Assembly (NCBI GenBank): GCA_041390625.1
Contig: JAWKPM010000001.1
Coordinates: 310,001-374,000 of the forward strand
Direction of reading: 5' to 3'
DNA length: 64,000 nucleotides
Origin: RBC038 sp041390625
Lineage (GTDB): Bacteria; Chloroflexota; Dehalococcoidia; UBA2979
Below the pieces are notes generated by a model. That model ran no database searches. It saw only the letters and a list, made by a program, of their open reading frames with translations, and was not told the DNA's origin. The position numbers and the translations under genes are program-made. This document shows positions 44,666 through 52,895 of this stretch, in pieces (position 1 is the first letter of the stretch; each line of letters opens with the position of its first letter).

Positions 44666-45799
44666 GTGAACGAACTGCCGATCCCCGCCGGACCCGAGGG
44701 GCTCGAAGCCGCGTGGATGACCGAGGTGCTGCGCGCCGACGGCGTGCTCGACGCCTCGGCGCGCGTCCGACGCCTCGATGCCGCGACCATCGGCGCGGAC
44801 AGAGGCATCGGAGGCCAGGTGGCGCGCGTGGCCCTCGAATACGACAGCGCGGGCCCCGAGGCGCCCCGCTCGCTCATCGCGAAGTTCCCCAGCGCCGTCG
44901 AGGTCACACGTGCCGGCGGCCGCTACCTGCGCCTTCCTGAGCGCGAGGTGCGCCTCTACCGCGAGCTCGGGCCCGGGCTGCCGCTGCGCACCCCACGCTG
45001 CTACCACGCCGCCGTGGACGAGGCCGGCGACGCCTTCGTGATCCTGATGGAGGACCTCGGCGAGGCGACCTTCGGCGACGACCTCGAGGGCGCGAGCGAC
45101 ACCCAGCTCGAGGCTGCCATCGAGGCGCTCGCGTCGCTGCACGCCGCCTGGTGGAACGATTCCGCCCTCGATGCCCTCGGCTGGATGCCGGCCATCGATG
45201 AGCGAGCGGCGCAGTGGCAGCGCATGTTCACGGTCGCCTGGCGCGACACCACCTCGGCAGCGGCCGACGGCTCTCCGAGCGCTCAGGCCCTCCTCGAGGT
45301 CGTGCCGGCAGAGGCGCGAAGCCTCGTCGATCGCCTCGTCCGAGAGGGTCGAGGGGCGGTCGAACGGCTGGCGCGCTCGCCTCGGACGCTGCTGCACGGC
45401 GACTTCCGCCTCGACAATCTCTGTTTCGGCCTGCCGGACGGTTCGCCGATCGCCGTGATCGACTGGTCGAACGCGACACGCGGACCGGGGCCCTACGACC
45501 TTGCGTACCTCAGCAGCGTCGGGCTCTCACCCGAACGCCGGCGCGAGCGCGAGACCGAGACCCTCACGCGCTACCACGCGCTGCTCCTCGAGCGCGGCGT
45601 CGAGGGCTATGACCTCGACGCGTGTCGGCGCGACTACGTGCTGTCGTTCCTCGAGCCGCTGATGCGGATGTTCTTCCTGCTGGCGCGCGGACACACGGAA
45701 GGCGGCGGTGACCGTGCCTACCGCGTGCTGGCGCAGGTGGTACGCAATGCGTCGATCGCGGCGCTCGACCTCGAGGCCGCGCGATACCTCGAGGACTGA
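44666..45799 (+). CDS. Aminoglycoside phosphotransferase/choline kinase-fold protein
   Basis: A 377-residue protein kinase-like fold enzyme that transfers phosphate from ATP to a small molecule. The catalytic loop is LLHGDFRLDN (H244, D246, N251) and the metal-binding Asp is D266 in VIDWS. The N-lobe includes RSLIAKFP with the ATP-binding Lys and the PEREVRLYREL helix. The arrangement resembles the EcKL/DUF1679 and acyl-CoA dehydrogenase-linked phosphotransferases. GTG at 44666 has GGAGGTG upstream. Antibiotic resistance is not implied by the fold; many relatives act on metabolites. Confidence 0.86.
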   Translation: MNELPIPAGPEGLEAAWMTEVLRADGVLDASARVRRLDAATIGADRGIGGQVARVALEYDSAGPEAPRSLIAKFPSAVEVTRAGGRYLRLPEREVRLYRELGPGLPLRTPRCYHAAVDEAGDAFVILMEDLGEATFGDDLEGASDTQLEAAIEALASLHAAWWNDSALDALGWMPAIDERAAQWQRMFTVAWRDTTSAAADGSPSAQALLEVVPAEARSLVDRLVREGRGAVERLARSPRTLLHGDFRLDNLCFGLPDGSPIAVIDWSNATRGPGPYDLAYLSSVGLSPERRRERETETLTRYHALLLERGVEGYDLDACRRDYVLSFLEPLMRMFFLLARGHTEGGGDRAYRVLAQVVRNASIAALDLEAARYLED

Positions 45800-45816
45800 G
45801 CGCCGGCCGGCCCCAC

Positions 45817-46368
45817 CTATTGGACCGCGATCGTCCCCGTCATCGAGGGATGCACGTTGCAGTGGAACGAGAACGAACCCGCCGCGTCGAACACGACCTC
45901 GAAGGTCTCGTTGGTCTCGATGAGGCCCGAGTCGAACGCGTCGTCGTCGGCCGAGACCGTGTGCGGGACGCCGTCGCGATTCTCCCAGCGCACCGTGGTG
46001 CCCACCGGCACGGTGATGCCCTGTTCGAAGGCGAAGTCCTCGATCTCGGTCTCGTAGTCGTTGTCACCGGACTCCGGGCTGGAGGTGGAGCTGGCCGTCG
46101 CCGTCGATGTCGATTCGGGCGTCGACTCGGGCGTCGAGGTCGACTCCGACGTCGCGGTGCTCGTCGCCTCGGCAGTCGCGCTCGAGGTCGCCGACTCCGT
46201 CGAGGCTGCCTCGACGGTCGCACTTCCCTCGGACGTCGAAGTGGCGCTCGCGGCCTCGGTCGCACTTTCGGTCGGATTCGCGTCGTCGCTGCTGTCGGAG
46301 CAGGCGGCGACGAGCAGCAGCGCGCTCGCGAGCGCGAGCGGCAGGAGGAACAGGCGGGTCCAGCGCAC
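45817..46368 (-). CDS. Cupredoxin (plastocyanin-like) lipoprotein
   Basis: A 183-residue extracytoplasmic copper protein. From the GTG at 46368 it has RWTR, a hydrophobic segment and the lipobox LVAAC, then a long Ser/Thr/Ala/Glu low-complexity spacer of about 85 residues. The cupredoxin domain carries type-1 copper ligands: His in GVPHTV, Cys and His in FHCNVH, and Met in HPSMTG. It could accept or donate electrons at the membrane surface. A GAGGAG sits 7 bases before this GTG, so it is preferred over the ATG at 46410. It is convergent with the phosphotransferase-like gene. Confidence 0.87.
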   Translation of the reverse strand: MRWTRLFLLPLALASALLLVAACSDSSDDANPTESATEAASATSTSEGSATVEAASTESATSSATAEATSTATSESTSTPESTPESTSTATASSTSSPESGDNDYETEIEDFAFEQGITVPVGTTVRWENRDGVPHTVSADDDAFDSGLIETNETFEVVFDAAGSFSFHCNVHPSMTGTIAVQ

Positions 46369-46427
46369 CAGGAGACTCCTCACCGGCGAGAGCGCCGATG
46401 AGGGTCCCATACCGGCTGCCGAGGCGG

Positions 46428-47615
46428 CTAGCCCCTCGGCAGCCCGAGGCCGCGCGTCGCGATGATGTTGCGCTGGATCTCGGAGGTGCCGCCCGCGATC
46501 GTGCTCGACACCGATGCGAGATAGTCCCGCGCGACCGTGCCGCGCCCGGCCTCCTCGCGGTTCGGGTCCATCAGGTTGCCGTACAGCCCGTAAAGCCGAA
46601 GTGTCGTGAGCGTGATCCGCTGGTTGAGTTCCGAGGTGAACAGCTTGGCCGTCGAGGCCTCGTAGCCGGGCACGAGGTTGTGCGCCTGCATAGTCACGAC
46701 GCGGTACGAGAACAGCTTCGCGACTTCGGCCTCGGTCCAGCGGTCGGCGAAGGCGACGCTCAGCTGGTTGTTCCGACCGAGCATCGAGACACCCTCGGGC
46801 ACCTGCTTCGCCCCATCGATGATCTCGCGCAGCCCGCGCTGCACCCCTACGGAGGTGCCGATCCCGGAGCGCTCGTAGTCGGTCAGCGTCATGCCGACGT
46901 ACCAGCCCCGGTTCTCGTCGCCCACCATGTTCTTCGCGGGGACACGCACGTCCTCGAAAAAGACCTCGTTGAAGCCGGAGGCGCCGGACATCTGCGCAAG
47001 CGGGCGGACCGTGATGCCCGGCGTCTGCATGTCGAGCATGAAGAACGAGATGCCTCGGTGCTTGGGCGCGTCCGGGTCGGTACGCGTCAGCATGTAGATG
47101 GCGTCGGCGTACTGGGCGCCCGAGGTCCAGATCTTCTGGCCGTTGATGACGTACTCGTCGCCGTCCCGCGCCGCGCGCGTCTGCAACGAGGCGAGGTCGG
47201 ACCCCGATCCCGGCTCCGACCAGCCCTGCGCCCAGTGCACCTCGCCGCGCAGGATCCGAGGCAGTTGCTCCTCCTGCTGCTCCTTCGAGCCGTGCACGAT
47301 GAGCGTCGGACCCAGCATCATCACGCCGAAGCCGCCGACGTTCGTGGCGCCGGCCTCGGCGAGCTCCTCGTTGAGGATGAACTGCTCCTTCACGGAAAGT
47401 CCCGCGCCGCCGTACTCCTTCGGCCAGTGCGGCGCGATCCAGCCCTTCTCGACGAGGGCGTCCCGCCAGCGCTCGAAGCCGGCACGCACCTCGGGGTCCG
47501 CACTGCGGCGGTCCGCGCCCGGATTCACCTCGCGCTTCGGGGCGTTCGCCTCGATGAACGAGCGAACCTCGGCGCGAAACGCGGCCTCTTCGGCGCTGTC
47601 CTGGAACTCGACCAT
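46428..47615 (-). CDS. Acyl-CoA dehydrogenase
   Basis: A 395-residue FAD enzyme that introduces a double bond into an acyl-CoA, passing electrons to ETF. The N-terminal helical domain is followed by AQGWSEPGSGSDLASLQTRA (FAD-binding), the INGQKIWTSGA segment, the SFFMLDM middle domain, and a C-terminal domain ending SSTIAGGTSEIQRNIIATRGLGLPRG. The Glu in the equivalent of the YEGT/GGTSEIQ region is not enough to fix chain-length class. The ATG at 47615 follows GAGGAGGG. It lies 32 bases downstream of a TPP-dependent lyase gene on the same strand. Confidence 0.93.
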   Translation of the reverse strand: MVEFQDSAEEAAFRAEVRSFIEANAPKREVNPGADRRSADPEVRAGFERWRDALVEKGWIAPHWPKEYGGAGLSVKEQFILNEELAEAGATNVGGFGVMMLGPTLIVHGSKEQQEEQLPRILRGEVHWAQGWSEPGSGSDLASLQTRAARDGDEYVINGQKIWTSGAQYADAIYMLTRTDPDAPKHRGISFFMLDMQTPGITVRPLAQMSGASGFNEVFFEDVRVPAKNMVGDENRGWYVGMTLTDYERSGIGTSVGVQRGLREIIDGAKQVPEGVSMLGRNNQLSVAFADRWTEAEVAKLFSYRVVTMQAHNLVPGYEASTAKLFTSELNQRITLTTLRLYGLYGNLMDPNREEAGRGTVARDYLASVSSTIAGGTSEIQRNIIATRGLGLPRG

Positions 47616-47647
47616 CGTGCCCTCCTCGAGGTGGATCTTGTCGGGTA

Positions 47648-49300
47648 CTAGCGGGTGAGCCAGGCGAACCGCTGCGGGCGGCGCTTGGCGTCCGGGTCGA
47701 GGTCGACGTTGATCAGCGACGGGATGTCGAGCGTCAGCGCCTCCTTGAGAGCGGCGGCGAGCTCGTCCGGCGTCGCGACGTTGTAGCCCTTGCCGCCGAA
47801 CGCCTCCATTACCTTGTCGTAGCGGGCGCCCTCCTTGAAGCCGCCCGGTGGCAGGTTGCCGGCGTCGATGTCGACGTGGTGACCGCCGATCCCGTTGTTC
47901 ACGAAGACGACCCACGTGATCGGCAGCTTGTGGCGCGCCGCGACCTCGACCTCCATGCCGGCGAATCCGAAGGCCGCGTCGCCCTGCAGCGCGAGCACGC
48001 GCTTGCCGGGATTCTCCACCTGCGCCGCGAGCGCGAAGCCATGACCGAGGCCCATCGAGCCGAACGAGCCGGCATCGAGGCGATGACGCGGCAGGAAGTT
48101 GTCGAGCACGGTGCGGGAGATGTCCATCGTGCTGGCGCCCTCGGCGACGACGATCGTGTCGCGGCCGATCGCGTCTCGGATCTCCTTCAGGGCGCGGTAG
48201 TAGCCCATCGGAACGGAGTCGTCCGCCATCATGGCGTTGACGCCCTCCTGGTTGCGATTCGCCTCGGCGCGCACGGACTGCGTCCATTCGGAGTCGTCCG
48301 GGAACGTCCACGGCTCGGCCTCGAGGGCCTCGTTCAACTGACCGAGGGTGGCCTTCGCGTCACCGACGAGGCCGACCTCGGCCGGCACGTTCACGCCGAT
48401 CTCCTCGCCGTTGAGGTCGAGCTGGATGACGCGCACGTCCTCCTTGTACCGAGGCGGCATGCCGTAGTGGAGCATCCAGTTGAGGCGCGCCGCAACGAGG
48501 AAGATCACATCGGCGTTCTGCAGCACGTACGAGCGGGCGGCGGCGGCCGACTGCTCGTGGTCGTCCGGGAGGATGCCCTTCGCCATCGGCATCGCGAGGT
48601 AGGGGATGCCCGTCGACTCGACGAACTGGCGCACTTCCTCCTCGGCGCGCGACCAGGCGACGCCCTTGCCGATGATGATCAGCGGGCTCGAGGCGCTCTT
48701 CAGGGCCTCGAGGGCCTTCGCGACGTCGGCGGGGTCGGCCTTCGGGCGCGGCGGGTCCGGGACGCGCGGCACCCACTGCACCTCGTCCTCATCGACCTTG
48801 CCGGTGATGATGTCGCCCGGCAGGTCGAGGAAGGACGGGCCCGGGATGCCGTGAATCGACTTCCGCACGGCTTCCGCGATGAAGATGGGGATGCGCTCCG
48901 TCGAGGTGACGCGTGAGGCGAACTTCGCGTAAGGGAGCATGGGCGTCAGGAGGTCGGCCTCCTGGAAGTCGCCCATCGTGACTCGAGACTGCTCGCCGGC
49001 GCCGCCAAGCATCAGCAGCGGCCAGCGGTTCGACCAGGCGTTCGCGAAGGCGGCGACGGCGTTCAACGCACCGGGGCCCGAAACGACCAACGAGGTGCCG
49101 ATGCGGCCGGAGAGATACGAGGTGGCCTGCGCGGCATACGTCGCCGGCATCTCGTGTCGCGTGCCGATGTAGCGAATGCCCTCGCGCTGGGCGGCGGACG
49201 CGATGGTGGTGACGGGGATGCCCACCACCCCGTACATCGAGGTCACGCCCTGCGTCTTGAGCGACCTCGCGATGATCGTTGCGCCGTCGATTTCGGCCAC
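47648..49300 (-). CDS. TPP-dependent oxalyl-CoA decarboxylase / 2-hydroxyacyl-CoA lyase-like enzyme
   Basis: A 550-residue thiamine pyrophosphate enzyme. Landmarks are the cofactor-activating Glu E50 in TRHEMPA, VSGPGALNAVAAF, PGPSFLDLPGD, RHRLDAGSFGSMGLGHGFALAA (about residues 406-427) and the TPP/Mg motif from G440-D441 to N469. The sequence resembles oxalyl-CoA decarboxylase and 2-hydroxyacyl-CoA lyase more than acetolactate synthase. With CaiB-type CoA-transferases in the window it could cleave 2-hydroxyacyl-CoA or oxalyl-CoA, releasing formyl-CoA. The GTG at 49300 has GAGGGGGAG upstream. An acyl-CoA dehydrogenase follows in the same unit. Confidence 0.86.
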   Translation of the reverse strand: MAEIDGATIIARSLKTQGVTSMYGVVGIPVTTIASAAQREGIRYIGTRHEMPATYAAQATSYLSGRIGTSLVVSGPGALNAVAAFANAWSNRWPLLMLGGAGEQSRVTMGDFQEADLLTPMLPYAKFASRVTSTERIPIFIAEAVRKSIHGIPGPSFLDLPGDIITGKVDEDEVQWVPRVPDPPRPKADPADVAKALEALKSASSPLIIIGKGVAWSRAEEEVRQFVESTGIPYLAMPMAKGILPDDHEQSAAAARSYVLQNADVIFLVAARLNWMLHYGMPPRYKEDVRVIQLDLNGEEIGVNVPAEVGLVGDAKATLGQLNEALEAEPWTFPDDSEWTQSVRAEANRNQEGVNAMMADDSVPMGYYRALKEIRDAIGRDTIVVAEGASTMDISRTVLDNFLPRHRLDAGSFGSMGLGHGFALAAQVENPGKRVLALQGDAAFGFAGMEVEVAARHKLPITWVVFVNNGIGGHHVDIDAGNLPPGGFKEGARYDKVMEAFGGKGYNVATPDELAAALKEALTLDIPSLINVDLDPDAKRRPQRFAWLTR

Positions 49301-49438
49301 TGTCTCCCCCTCGTCCTCGTGTGTGCAGTCCGGACGCCGCACGCCGTCCGGGGCATGCTAACCCTTGCGCGAACGCGCTGCATCGAGCGGCTGAGACCCC
49401 GACCAGGCGGCGACGACCGCGCGCCCAGTGTCCGACGC

Positions 49439-50032
49439 TTACGGCACGTCCGAGGCCGCTTCGGCCGCAGCGATGCCGGCCGGCAGCAGGTCGCCGAAGA
49501 CCGGACCGAGGTTCTTCTGGCGCAACACGCCATCCCGGTCGATGAAGAACGTCGCGGGCAGTCCGAGCACGCCGAATCGCGTCGCGACGGCGCCGTCCTC
49601 CGTGTCGAAGGCGATCGGGAACGTGGCCCCCACGTCGTCGAGGAAGGCTCGCGCGTCGGACCTCGAGTCGAGCGCCAGCGCGTCGACGCCGAGGATCACG
49701 AGGTCACCTCCATCGCCGCGCTCCTTGTGCGCGGCCTGGAACTCGGGGAACTCGGCTCGGCACGGGCCGCACCAGCTCGCCCAGAAGTTGAGGACGACTG
49801 TCTGGCCTCGAAAGTCGGAGAGGCGAATCACGCCGCCCTCGTTCGCCTCGACCGCGAAGTCGGGCACCGGCTCACCGAGGGCGACCGCGCGGTCATCGAG
49901 CAGCCCGAGGCGCGTGTCGGCGCTCGCCTCGTCCTTGGCCGTCTGCTGGCGCACGAAGAGGCCGCCCACCACGAGGACGATGGCCACGACGGTGAGGTAG
50001 CGAAGAGCGGTACGGAGGTCGATGGCCGGCAC
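49439..50032 (-). CDS. TlpA/ResA-like thiol-disulfide oxidoreductase
   Basis: A 197-residue membrane-anchored thioredoxin-like protein. One N-terminal helix (about 12-28) is followed by GEPVPDFAVE and VVLNFWASWCGPC (active-site C-G-P-C), VILGVDALALD, and the cis-Pro in GLPATFFIDRDG. It faces outside the cell and reduces disulfides, for example in cytochrome c maturation, or acts as a peroxide scavenger. The GTG start at 50032 has no Shine-Dalgarno. Unlike the selenoprotein candidate it uses ordinary Cys at both positions. Confidence 0.9.
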   Translation of the reverse strand: MPAIDLRTALRYLTVVAIVLVVGGLFVRQQTAKDEASADTRLGLLDDRAVALGEPVPDFAVEANEGGVIRLSDFRGQTVVLNFWASWCGPCRAEFPEFQAAHKERGDGGDLVILGVDALALDSRSDARAFLDDVGATFPIAFDTEDGAVATRFGVLGLPATFFIDRDGVLRQKNLGPVFGDLLPAGIAAAEAASDVP

Positions 50033-50112
50033 GGCCCGATCTTCGCACTCCGTCCCGGCGCGCGCAGCCGCTCCGGGACTGTCCGGTCTGTCCCTTCGCG
50101 CAGGTGCCCGTT

Positions 50113-50118
50113 TACCAT
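50113..50118 (+). promoter_or_regulatory. -10 element giving a leaderless sirtuin transcript
   Basis: TACCAT ends 6 bases before the GTG at 50125 and no ribosome-binding site lies between. Confidence 0.42.
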
Positions 50119-50124
50119 CGGCAC

Positions 50125-50949
50125 GTGACAGCCACGCCTTCCGATGCCCTCGATCGTGCCGCGCGCCTCCTCGCGAGCGCGCGCCACGCCGTCGTGCTGG
50201 CCGGCGCAGGTATGTCGAAGGAGTCCGGCATCCCCACCTTCCGAGGCGAGGGCGGGCTCTGGACGACTCGCGGAGAGCCGCCGCTCAACCAGTACGAGAC
50301 CTTCGCGATGGACCCGGTCCGCTGGTGGGAGCGGCGCCTCGAGCAGCAGGCGCACGCCGATGAGTTCGCCGAGGCCCTCGAGGCCGCGCAGCCGAACGAC
50401 GGGCATCGGGCACTGGCCGACCTCGAGGCCGATGGCATCGTCGGGCACGTCATCACCCAGAACATCGATGACCTGCACCGCCGCGCCGGGCAGACGCGGC
50501 TGACCGAGATCCACGGCAACCGCTACTGGATGCGCTGCGTCCGCTGCGAGTCACGCTGGCCGCGCGAGGAGTTTCCCGTCGACGCCGCCTCGCTGCCACC
50601 GATCTGCGCGCAGCCCGGGTGCGGCGGCATCGTGAAGGGCGACACGGTGATGTTCGGCGAGCCGATCCCTCCCTCGGCGTTGCAGCGCTGCGGCCTCGAG
50701 ACCTCGAGGGCGGACGTCTTCCTGGTGGTCGGCACCTCTGCCGTCGTGTACCCGGCCGCGCAGTACCCCATCCAGGCCGCCAGCCGAGGCGTCCCGCTCA
50801 TCGAGGTGAATCCCGAGCCAACGCCGCTCTCCGAGATCGCCGACGTCATCCTGCGCGAGCCATCGGGAGACGCGCTCCCCCGCCTCGTTGAAGCGGTGCG
50901 CGCCGTTCGGGCCTCGAATGCCGGTTCAGGGGCGGGGGGCGCTTCCTGA
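50125..50949 (+). CDS. Sir2-family NAD-dependent protein deacylase
   Basis: A 274-residue sirtuin. The NAD-binding start is GAGMSKESGIPTFR (27-40), followed by TQNIDDLHRRAG, the catalytic His in TEIHGN, a zinc site with C-x2-C (CVRC) and C-x4-C (CAQPGC), then VMFGEPIP, VVGTSAVVYPAAQYP and LIEVNPEPTPLS. It removes acetyl or longer acyl groups from lysines in the cytosol, perhaps including acyl-CoA synthetases. The start GTG at 50125 is leaderless-like. Its TGA shares one base with the ATG of the next gene. Confidence 0.92.
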   Translation: MTATPSDALDRAARLLASARHAVVLAGAGMSKESGIPTFRGEGGLWTTRGEPPLNQYETFAMDPVRWWERRLEQQAHADEFAEALEAAQPNDGHRALADLEADGIVGHVITQNIDDLHRRAGQTRLTEIHGNRYWMRCVRCESRWPREEFPVDAASLPPICAQPGCGGIVKGDTVMFGEPIPPSALQRCGLETSRADVFLVVGTSAVVYPAAQYPIQAASRGVPLIEVNPEPTPLSEIADVILREPSGDALPRLVEAVRAVRASNAGSGAGGAS

Positions 50950-51878
50950 TGCTCGGTCTGCTATTCGGCACCGACGAAGGCCTCTTCGAGCTGATCCCGG
51001 GCGACACGCCGCGGCGGGTCATCGACGACGGCCCCGTGCTTTCGATTGACTATCGCGACGGCGTCGCGCTGGCAGCCGGACCTCGAGGAGCGTGGCTCCA
51101 CGATGGCACGAGCTGGACCGAGACGTGGCGTGGCGACGAGTCGACACTCGGCCGGTCCGTGCGCATCGATCCCGCCGGCACGCTCTACCTCGGCCTCGAG
51201 CCCGCAGCGCTGCTCGTCGCCGAGAAGCCGGGCGCCGAGTGGGCGCCCATCGAGGGCGTGCGGACGCTGACGCGCCACGAACGCGACATTCGGACGCCGC
51301 CCGGCGCGTCGGCGCCCTACGTCTCCGGACTCGCCTTCGCACCCGACGGCTTCGTCGTGGGCGTCGCAGGCGGCGGGGCGTGGTCCACGCGCGACCGAGG
51401 CGCCAACTGGCTTCGACGCTCGGAGGGCCTCGACCCGATGGTGCGGCGGCTGTGGGAGCACCCTGAACGCGGCGACCGCATGTACGCCAGCGCCGATTCC
51501 GGGATGTACCGCACGGACGACGGTGGCTTCACGTGGGTACAGTCGCTCCGAGGCCTCGACCGCAGCATTGGCGGCGACGTCGCCGTCGTGCCGGGCGCGC
51601 CTGACCGCCTGCTCCTCAGCGTCTCGAGGCAGGCTGACGGGCAGGGCGGCGCGCTCTTCAGCTCGACGAACGGCGGGCTCACCTGGCAGATGGAGCCGCT
51701 GGGCGACGCTTCGGACTTCGCCTACGTGCCTCGGATCGCGCGCGTCTGGGACAGCGAGGACACGCTGTTCGCGCTGGCTGGAGGCACGGCGTTCGGCTCC
51801 CACGACGGCGGTCGAACCTGGGTCGGCCTCGCCGACGGGCTCCCCGAACGCGTGCACGTGCTGGTCGGCGCCCTCTAG
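50949..51878 (+). CDS. Beta-propeller protein with BNR/Asp-box repeats
   Basis: A 309-residue protein with at least four Asp-box-type repeats: STRDRGANW, RTDDGGFTW, SSTNGGLTW and GSHDGGRTW. This is the sialidase/photosystem-stability-factor-like propeller. There is no signal peptide, so it is probably cytosolic, which is unusual for this family. Its ATG overlaps the sirtuin TGA by one base (TGATG), indicating translational coupling. It could be a scaffold or substrate-binding partner; its function is unknown. Confidence 0.8.
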   Translation: MLGLLFGTDEGLFELIPGDTPRRVIDDGPVLSIDYRDGVALAAGPRGAWLHDGTSWTETWRGDESTLGRSVRIDPAGTLYLGLEPAALLVAEKPGAEWAPIEGVRTLTRHERDIRTPPGASAPYVSGLAFAPDGFVVGVAGGGAWSTRDRGANWLRRSEGLDPMVRRLWEHPERGDRMYASADSGMYRTDDGGFTWVQSLRGLDRSIGGDVAVVPGAPDRLLLSVSRQADGQGGALFSSTNGGLTWQMEPLGDASDFAYVPRIARVWDSEDTLFALAGGTAFGSHDGGRTWVGLADGLPERVHVLVGAL

Positions 51879-51998
51879 CACCTCGGGCCGAAATGCGCCC
51901 TTCGATGTAACCAGCGCGCGTGGTAACCTGCCGGATTCGTGGACTCCCGCGCGGTTCTGCGCGACTCCACTCAGGAATTCGAAGGGACACGCGACTCG

Positions 51999-52874
51999 AT
52001 GGCGGCGGCACAGCGTTCGACGGACGGCGTGATCGAGGCGAACGGCCTCGAATTCCACTACCAGGAGTGGGGCGACTCGCGGTCGCGCCACGCGATCATC
52101 ATGCTGCACGGCTTCGCGCAGACCTCGGCGGCGTGGGAAGAGACCGCCGTCGATCTCGCGCGCGAGTACCGGGTCATCGCCCTCGATCAGCGCGGCCACG
52201 GCAGCTCACAGCGAGCGAGCGACCGCGATTACACCCGCGCCACGCAGGTCGAGGACCTGGTCGCGATCATCGAAGCCCTCGGACTGCGCAGCGTCACGCT
52301 CGTCGGCCACGCGATGGGCGGCGCGAATGCCATCTGCTACGCCGCCGAGCACCCCGACGTCGTCAGCGCCCTCGTCGTCATCGAAGCGGCACCCGAGGTG
52401 CTGCGCAGCGGCATCGAGACGCTCCGGCGCGTGCTCCTGACCTCGGCATCCGAGTTCTCGACCCTCGATGAGGTGAGCGAGGTCTTCCGCGAGTACTACC
52501 CCTACGCCACCACGGAGCAGCTCGACCGCCGCGCCCGCGCCGTCGCGACCGTCACGCCGGATGGCTCTTACACCTGGGACTTCGACCCGGTCTTCCGCGA
52601 GTCGACGGCTCGTCCGCCCGAGCCGGACCCCGGCCAGCGCCGCCTCGTGGACCTCTGGGACTGCGTCGACCGCGTGCAGTGCCCGACGATGATCATTCGC
52701 GGCGCCGAGACCGACATGCTCACCAGCGAGGCGATTCAGCGCCTCCACCGGCGCATCGCCGGCTCGCGCGTGTCGCTCATCGAGGAGGCCGGGCACGCCG
52801 TGCCGACGGACCAGCCCGCCGCCCTCGCGCTGACGATCCGCGAGTTCCTGCAGAGCCTGACGAACGCCCTCTAG
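51999..52874 (+). CDS. Alpha/beta-hydrolase-fold protein with Ser nucleophile replaced by Ala
   Basis: A 291-residue alpha/beta hydrolase. MLHGFAQTSAAWEE (oxyanion region, 35-48), IALDQRGHGSS (60-70) and the C-terminal EEAGHAVPTDQP with its His are normal. The nucleophile elbow, usually G-H-S-M-G, reads G-H-A-M-G, with Ala at 105 encoded GCG. It should therefore not act as a classic esterase. Cofactor-independent or non-catalytic roles are possible. The ATG at 51999 has GAAGGG about 12 bases upstream. A GTG at 51939 is an alternative, giving 20 more residues. Confidence 0.83.
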   Translation: MAAAQRSTDGVIEANGLEFHYQEWGDSRSRHAIIMLHGFAQTSAAWEETAVDLAREYRVIALDQRGHGSSQRASDRDYTRATQVEDLVAIIEALGLRSVTLVGHAMGGANAICYAAEHPDVVSALVVIEAAPEVLRSGIETLRRVLLTSASEFSTLDEVSEVFREYYPYATTEQLDRRARAVATVTPDGSYTWDFDPVFRESTARPPEPDPGQRRLVDLWDCVDRVQCPTMIIRGAETDMLTSEAIQRLHRRIAGSRVSLIEEAGHAVPTDQPAALALTIREFLQSLTNAL

Positions 52875-52889
52875 CGCCTCGAGGCGCTC
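52874..52889. terminator. 16-bp palindrome between convergent genes
   Basis: AGCGCCTCGAGGCGCT is a perfect palindrome at the last base of the hydrolase stop codon and 6 bases from the end of the convergent CoA-transferase. It may act as a bidirectional terminator; its core is the abundant CCTCGAGG. Confidence 0.4.
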
Positions 52890-52895
52890 CGAGAG

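Noticed and set aside
44666..45799. Aminoglycoside resistance gene
   Set aside because: The kinase fold is clear, but the sequence and context do not point to an aminoglycoside substrate.
46060..46330. Repetitive DNA in the cupredoxin gene
   Set aside because: Codon-level low complexity encoding a Ser/Thr/Ala/Glu linker, not an independent repeat array.
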